This document shows, piece after piece, positions 5,760-9,546 of a stretch of 9,546 nt of DNA. Source of the stretch: a candidate division BRC1 bacterium ADurb.BinA292. Lineage in GTDB: Bacteria > Sumerlaeota > Sumerlaeia > MVZB01. A program made the position numbers and the translations under genes. Every line of letters begins with the position of its first letter. The stretch's first letter is position 1. Below the pieces are notes generated by a model, which worked only from the letters and a program-made list of their open reading frames with translations, searched no databases and was not told where the DNA came from. The stretch lies in NCBI GenBank assembly GCA_002068205.1, contig MVZB01000120.1, positions 1-9,546 of the forward strand, written 5' to 3'.

Positions 5760-5978
5760 TTAGCCGGCAACCGAGTCGAAGCCGCCTGCATTGGATTTGG
5801 AATCCTTGAGTGGAACGAGTTGGGGAATGAAAGGATTGGAGGTGGAGAACCGGGAGCAACCGCGTGCCGGGAAGGATGCCGGCGGTGCCCGGCGGTGGCG
5901 GCTGTGGTTCACAGTGAAGGAACAAAACGGCGGGGATTTCGAGAGCCGAGGACGAGGGACGCGAGCCGGGAGCCGAAC

Positions 5979-8900
5979 TCAGGAGGAGCCGTTGCCGTTG
6001 GCGATGTAGCGGAGGCCCTGGAGGAGGTGGGTATCCTGCAGGTCGTGGATCAGGGCGGTGCAGGGGGCGATGCCGAAACCGGGTCCGGCCTCGACGCGGA
6101 CCTCGTCGCCGTTGTCGCCGATGACGAACCACAGCTTGCGCCGTCCGCGGTGCCGGGCGGCGATTTCGCTCAGGCGGGTCAGGTTGGCTTCGGTCACCTG
6201 CTGCCAGGTGAGCTGGACCTCGAGCGTGCGGATGCGCTCGGCGCGGAGCTGATCGATGGGCTTGCCGGCGTGGACGCGGATCTTGATGTTGTCGCGCCAG
6301 GAATCGACCTTGCCGCGGACCCAGATGACCTCGCCCTCGCGGATTGCCTCGCGGCAGGCGTCGAACGCGTCGGCGAAGAAGGTGCATTCCATCGGGCCGG
6401 TCATGTCCTCGCATTCGACGAAGGCCATCTGGCGGCCGTTCTTGTCCATGCGGGTCACGATGCGCTTGATCAGGCCGACCCACTCGACGTCGTCGCCGGG
6501 TTTCATCGCGAGGATCTCGCGGGCGGAGGCGGTGGAGAAGGCGGCGAAATCGGGGGCGAAGCGCTCGAGCGGATGGCCGGTCAAGTAGAAGCCGACGAGT
6601 TCCTTCTCGGTTTCGAGCCGTTCCTTGTCGCCCCAGTCGGGCAGGCGCGGGATCGGCAATTCGGCGCGCAGGCCGGCGGTGTGTTCCTCGGTCATCATGT
6701 CGAAGATCGAGGTTTGCGGATCATCGGCATCGCGGCGGGCGGTACCGGCGACTTCCATCAGCCGGGGCAGGACGGCGAGCAGGCTGGGGCGGTTGTGGCC
6801 GAAGGCATCGAAGGCGCCGCAACTGATGAGGGCCTCGACGACGCGCGAGTTGATCAGGCGCTTATCGACGCGGGTGATGAAATCCTGGAGCGAAGTGAAG
6901 GGTCCGTTGGCAGAGCGCTCCTCGATCATGGCGCGGACGGCGGATTCGCCGACGCCCTTGATCGCGGCCAGGCCGAAGCGGATGTTGCCGCCGTCGGGGG
7001 TGAAGTGCACGCCGGAGCTGTTGATGTCGGGGGGGAGGATGCGGATGCCTTCGTCGCGTGCCTCCTCGAAGTACATGCCGAGCTTGGCGTCGTCGCCGCC
7101 GACTTCATTGGTCATCAGCGCGGCGTAGAAGTCGACGGGGTAGTGCGCCTTGAGCCAGGCGGTCTGGACGGTGATGACGGCGTAGGCGGCGGCGTGGCTC
7201 TTGTTGAAGCCGTATTCGGCGAATTTCTCCATGGTGGAGAAGATCCGCTCGGCGGTCGGCTCGTCGATGCCGCGGCTGCGGGCGCCGTCGATGAAGGTCC
7301 GGCGCTGCTTGGCCATCTCCTCCTTTTTTTTCTTGCCCATGGCGCGGCGGAGGAGGTCGGCGCCGCCGAGCGAGTAGCCGGCAAGGACCTGCGCGACCTG
7401 CATGACCTGCTCCTGGTAGACGAACAGGCCATAGGTTTCCTTGAGGATCGGCTCCATGTCGGGGTGATCGTAGGTGATCTCGCGGCGGCCCTCCTTGCGG
7501 GCGATGAATTCGGGGATGTTGTCCATCGGGCCGGGGCGATAGAGCGAGATGAGGGCGACGAGGTCGGAGAAGCGGGTCGGTTTGAAATTGAGGAGGAGGT
7601 CGCGCATGCCGCTCGATTCAAGCTGGAAGACGCCCAGGCCCTTGCCCTGCTGGAGGAGACGGTAGGTGGCCTCGTCGTCGAGCGGGATGTCGGCGGCGGT
7701 GATGGTCCGGCCGAGACGGGTGCTGATTCCCTTGAGGCAGCGGTCGATGATCGTCAGGTTTTTCAGGCCGAGGAAGTCCATCTTGAGCAGGCCGATTTCC
7801 TCGACCTCGGTCATGGTGAACTGGGTGACGGCCATGGCGTCGGGGTCGTTATCCGACGGGCGGTAAAGGGGAATCAGGTCGATGAGCGGCTGGTCGCAGA
7901 TGACGACGCCGGCGGCGTGGGTGCCGGGCTGGCGGATCGCGCCCTCGATGCCGCGGGCGCGGTCGAGCAGCTCACGCACCTCGGGGTCGTCGTTGTAGAG
8001 CGTCTGGAGCTCGGGCGAAGCCAGCTCGGGATGCCTGGAGTCCTTGCCCAGCGCGGCGTCGATGGTGACCTTCGGCCCGCCGGGGATGAGCTTGGCCACC
8101 TGGTCGACCTTGGGCAGGGCGACGCCCATGACGCGGCCGACGTCGCGCACCGCGTTGCGGGCCTTGATCGTGCCGAAGGTGATGATCTGGGCGACGCAAT
8201 CCTGGCCATAGGTGCGGCGGACGTAATCGATGACCTCGCCGCGGCGTTCGAAGCAGAAGTCGATGTCGAAGTCGGGCATCGAGACCCGTTCGGGGTTGAG
8301 GAAGCGCTCGAAGAGGAGGCCGTGCTCGAGGGGATCGAGATCGGTGATCTCGAGGGCGTAGGCGACGATGGAGCCGGCGCCCGAGCCGCGGCCGGGGCCG
8401 ACAGGAATTCCCTGATCCTTGGCCCAGCGGATGAAATCCCAGACGACGAGGAAGTAATCGACGAAGCCCATCTTTTCGATGACGCCGAGTTCGAAGTCGG
8501 CCTGGCGGCGGTGGCGTTCCTCGGGGCGGCCGCCGTAGCGCTTGTCGAGTCCGCGCTGGACGAGCAGGCGCAGGTAGGTCGGGCCGTCCATGCCGTCGGG
8601 GGTGCGGTAGCGGGGCAGGAGCTTCTGGTTGGTGGGGATGACACAGTTGCAGCGCTCGGCGATGGCGACGGTGTTTTCGATCGCGCCATTGAGGTGGCCG
8701 AAAAGCGAACGCATCTGGTCGGGCGATTTGAGGTAGAACTCATTCTGCTCGAACCGCATCCGCTGGGGATCGTTGAGCGTCTTGCCCATCGAGATGCACA
8801 TCAGCACGTCCTGCGAGTCGTGCGCCGCGGCGGTCAGGTAGTGACAGTCGTTGGTGGCGATCAGCGGCAGGTCGTTCTTTTTGGCCAGCTCCAGCAGGCC

Positions 8901-9473
8901 GTTGTTGACGGTCTTCTGGTCGGGCATGCCGTGGTCCATCAGTTCGACGAAGAAATGGCCGCGGCCGAAGATCTGGGCGAAGACGTCGATCTGGCGCTGG
9001 GCCTCGCGCAGGTCGCCGTTGAGAATCGCCTGGCAGACGGGCCCCTGGATGCAGGTGGTCGTGCCGATCAGGCCGTCGTGATAGCGCTCGAGGAGCTCCA
9101 GATCGATCCGCGGCTTGTAGTAGTAGCCCTTGAGGAAGCCGAGCGAACTGAGGCGGGAGAGGTTGCGGTAACCCTCGACCGACTCGCAGAGGAGGAGGAA
9201 ATGATAGCGGGTGCGGGCCTTGTTGGAGGTGCGGTCGGTGTGGGAGGTGGGACTGAAGTAGGCCTCGCAGCCAATGATCGGCTTAACGCCGCCCTCTTGG
9301 GCGGCCTTCTGGAAGGCGTAGGCGCCGAAGAGGTTGCCGTGATCGGTCAGGGCGACGGCGCCCATGCCCAACTGCTTCGTCTGCTCGATGAGGCCCTTGA
9401 GACTGTTGGCGCCGTCGAGGGTGCTGTAATGGCTGTGGACGTGCAGGTGGACGAAGGGTCCCAGGTCGGCCAT
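5979..9473 (-). CDS. dnaE: DNA polymerase III subunit alpha (replicative polymerase, DnaE1 type)
   Basis: 1164 aa, almost exactly the length of E. coli DnaE. It is the catalytic subunit of the chromosomal replicase, polymerising DNA at the fork. Domains in order: N-terminal PHP domain (about 7-215), polymerase core (palm, thumb, fingers; about 290-830), helix-hairpin-helix region with 'GLAAIKGVGESAV' (834-846), OB fold (about 995-1070) and a C-terminal part. The three catalytic aspartates are visible: D403 and D405 in 'PDFDIDFCFERR' and D566 in 'KMDFLGLKNL'. 'GPGRGSGAGSIVAY' (359-372) and 'YRPGPMDNIPEFI' (645-657) are further family marks. A beta-clamp binding motif, QTSIF, sits at 920-924. 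The PHP domain keeps the full set of putative metal ligands: H11, H13, D20, H45, E70, H91, C141, D209, H211. Start ATG 9473 has GGAG 10 nt upstream and begins right at the PHP domain. It is transcribed alone here, with a promoter candidate at 9515-9544. Confidence 0.98.
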   Translation of the reverse strand: MADLGPFVHLHVHSHYSTLDGANSLKGLIEQTKQLGMGAVALTDHGNLFGAYAFQKAAQEGGVKPIIGCEAYFSPTSHTDRTSNKARTRYHFLLLCESVEGYRNLSRLSSLGFLKGYYYKPRIDLELLERYHDGLIGTTTCIQGPVCQAILNGDLREAQRQIDVFAQIFGRGHFFVELMDHGMPDQKTVNNGLLELAKKNDLPLIATNDCHYLTAAAHDSQDVLMCISMGKTLNDPQRMRFEQNEFYLKSPDQMRSLFGHLNGAIENTVAIAERCNCVIPTNQKLLPRYRTPDGMDGPTYLRLLVQRGLDKRYGGRPEERHRRQADFELGVIEKMGFVDYFLVVWDFIRWAKDQGIPVGPGRGSGAGSIVAYALEITDLDPLEHGLLFERFLNPERVSMPDFDIDFCFERRGEVIDYVRRTYGQDCVAQIITFGTIKARNAVRDVGRVMGVALPKVDQVAKLIPGGPKVTIDAALGKDSRHPELASPELQTLYNDDPEVRELLDRARGIEGAIRQPGTHAAGVVICDQPLIDLIPLYRPSDNDPDAMAVTQFTMTEVEEIGLLKMDFLGLKNLTIIDRCLKGISTRLGRTITAADIPLDDEATYRLLQQGKGLGVFQLESSGMRDLLLNFKPTRFSDLVALISLYRPGPMDNIPEFIARKEGRREITYDHPDMEPILKETYGLFVYQEQVMQVAQVLAGYSLGGADLLRRAMGKKKKEEMAKQRRTFIDGARSRGIDEPTAERIFSTMEKFAEYGFNKSHAAAYAVITVQTAWLKAHYPVDFYAALMTNEVGGDDAKLGMYFEEARDEGIRILPPDINSSGVHFTPDGGNIRFGLAAIKGVGESAVRAMIEERSANGPFTSLQDFITRVDKRLINSRVVEALISCGAFDAFGHNRPSLLAVLPRLMEVAGTARRDADDPQTSIFDMMTEEHTAGLRAELPIPRLPDWGDKERLETEKELVGFYLTGHPLERFAPDFAAFSTASAREILAMKPGDDVEWVGLIKRIVTRMDKNGRQMAFVECEDMTGPMECTFFADAFDACREAIREGEVIWVRGKVDSWRDNIKIRVHAGKPIDQLRAERIRTLEVQLTWQQVTEANLTRLSEIAARHRGRRKLWFVIGDNGDEVRVEAGPGFGIAPCTALIHDLQDTHLLQGLRYIANGNGSS

Positions 9474-9514
9474 GGTGAGGGCGCTCCGGATCGCCGCGGC
9501 GGGCTGCTGGACCT

Positions 9515-9544
9515 ATGAAAGCCGGTTGGCGGGCGGGGTGTCAA
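9515..9544 (-). promoter_or_regulatory. Candidate sigma70-type promoter of dnaE
   Basis: Reading the minus strand, a perfect TTGACA (9544-9539) is followed after 18 nt by TTTCAT (9520-9515), which matches four of six positions of the -10 consensus. It lies about 40 nt upstream of the dnaE start codon. The -10 box is weak, so this is a candidate from sequence alone. Confidence 0.4.
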
Positions 9545-9546
9545 GG

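Larger units (their letters stand above)
5386..5978. other. 593-nt intergenic region between dnaE and the SH3b gene, no gene seen
   Basis: Open frames here are short or run on from neighbouring genes and encode arginine/proline-rich low-complexity peptides without recognisable domains, so I see no gene. The region holds tandem repeats within an inverted repeat (5539-5604), a long imperfect hairpin (5686-5730), two small perfect hairpins (5745-5759 and 5793-5805), an 11-nt odd palindrome TTCACAGTGAA (5908-5918) and a purine-rich string shared with position 10. No clear intrinsic terminator for dnaE is visible. A weak promoter-like pair for the SH3b gene lies at 5474-5500. Confidence 0.6.

Noticed and set aside
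5603..5791. A 62-codon minus-strand ORF in the dnaE-SH3b gap
   Set aside because: It lies across the hairpin cluster, encodes a low-complexity Arg/Pro/Ala peptide, and has no convincing ribosome-binding site.
5386..6483. N-terminal extension of the SH3b protein to a start at 6483
   Set aside because: The extension overlaps dnaE on the same strand in a different frame and reads as Arg/Pro-rich nonsense, while ATG 5385 gives a proper signal peptide.
5733..9518. A 1261-codon plus-strand open frame covering all of dnaE in antisense
   Set aside because: It is the mirror of a GC-rich gene whose third codon positions are almost always G or C, which removes stops from the antisense frame. The product is a low-complexity Ala/Gly/Val/Asp/Glu-rich string with no domain, while the minus strand encodes an unmistakable DnaE.

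Overview
The window is a GC-rich bacterial chromosomal segment carrying six recognisable protein genes, one strong candidate structured small RNA, and two intergenic stretches rich in hairpins and short repeats. The style suggests a Planctomycetota-like bacterium: very high G+C in third codon positions, a secreted cohesin-like protein, loose gene packing and purine-rich intergenic repeats. This is an inference from general character, because no rRNA or marker gene here fixes the lineage.

Layout. Positions 1-493 hold no conventional gene. They do hold a compact unit of about 180 nt at 99-279: a 20-nt stretch complementary to the expected 3' end of 16S rRNA, a 12-codon micro-ORF, a multi-helix body with a GNRA-capped hairpin, and a strong Rho-independent terminator. 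A second hairpin-bearing leader (404-463) precedes a secreted cohesin-like protein (494-1021), which ends in its own perfect-stem terminator (1057-1090). A sodium:solute symporter gene (1175-2962) follows on the plus strand. It converges, with 18 bp between stops, on a minus-strand pair: a ferritin-like diiron protein (4526-4047) followed 28 bp later by a class II-type histone deacetylase-like amidohydrolase (4018-2981). Further minus-strand genes are a secreted triple-SH3b protein (5385-4711) and dnaE, the replicative DNA polymerase III alpha subunit (9473-5979), with a plausible promoter at the right edge.

The 593-nt gap between dnaE and the SH3b gene (5386-5978) looks non-coding. It holds tandem repeats bracketed by an inverted repeat (5539-5604) and a cluster of strong hairpins (5686-5805).

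The genes do not form one pathway. The only likely co-transcribed pair is ferritin-like plus deacetylase. No CRISPR array, transposase, tRNA or rRNA gene was seen. The most interesting element is the 99-279 unit, which could be a small RNA that contacts the ribosome's anti-Shine-Dalgarno tail or a micro-peptide gene with an extreme ribosome-binding site.
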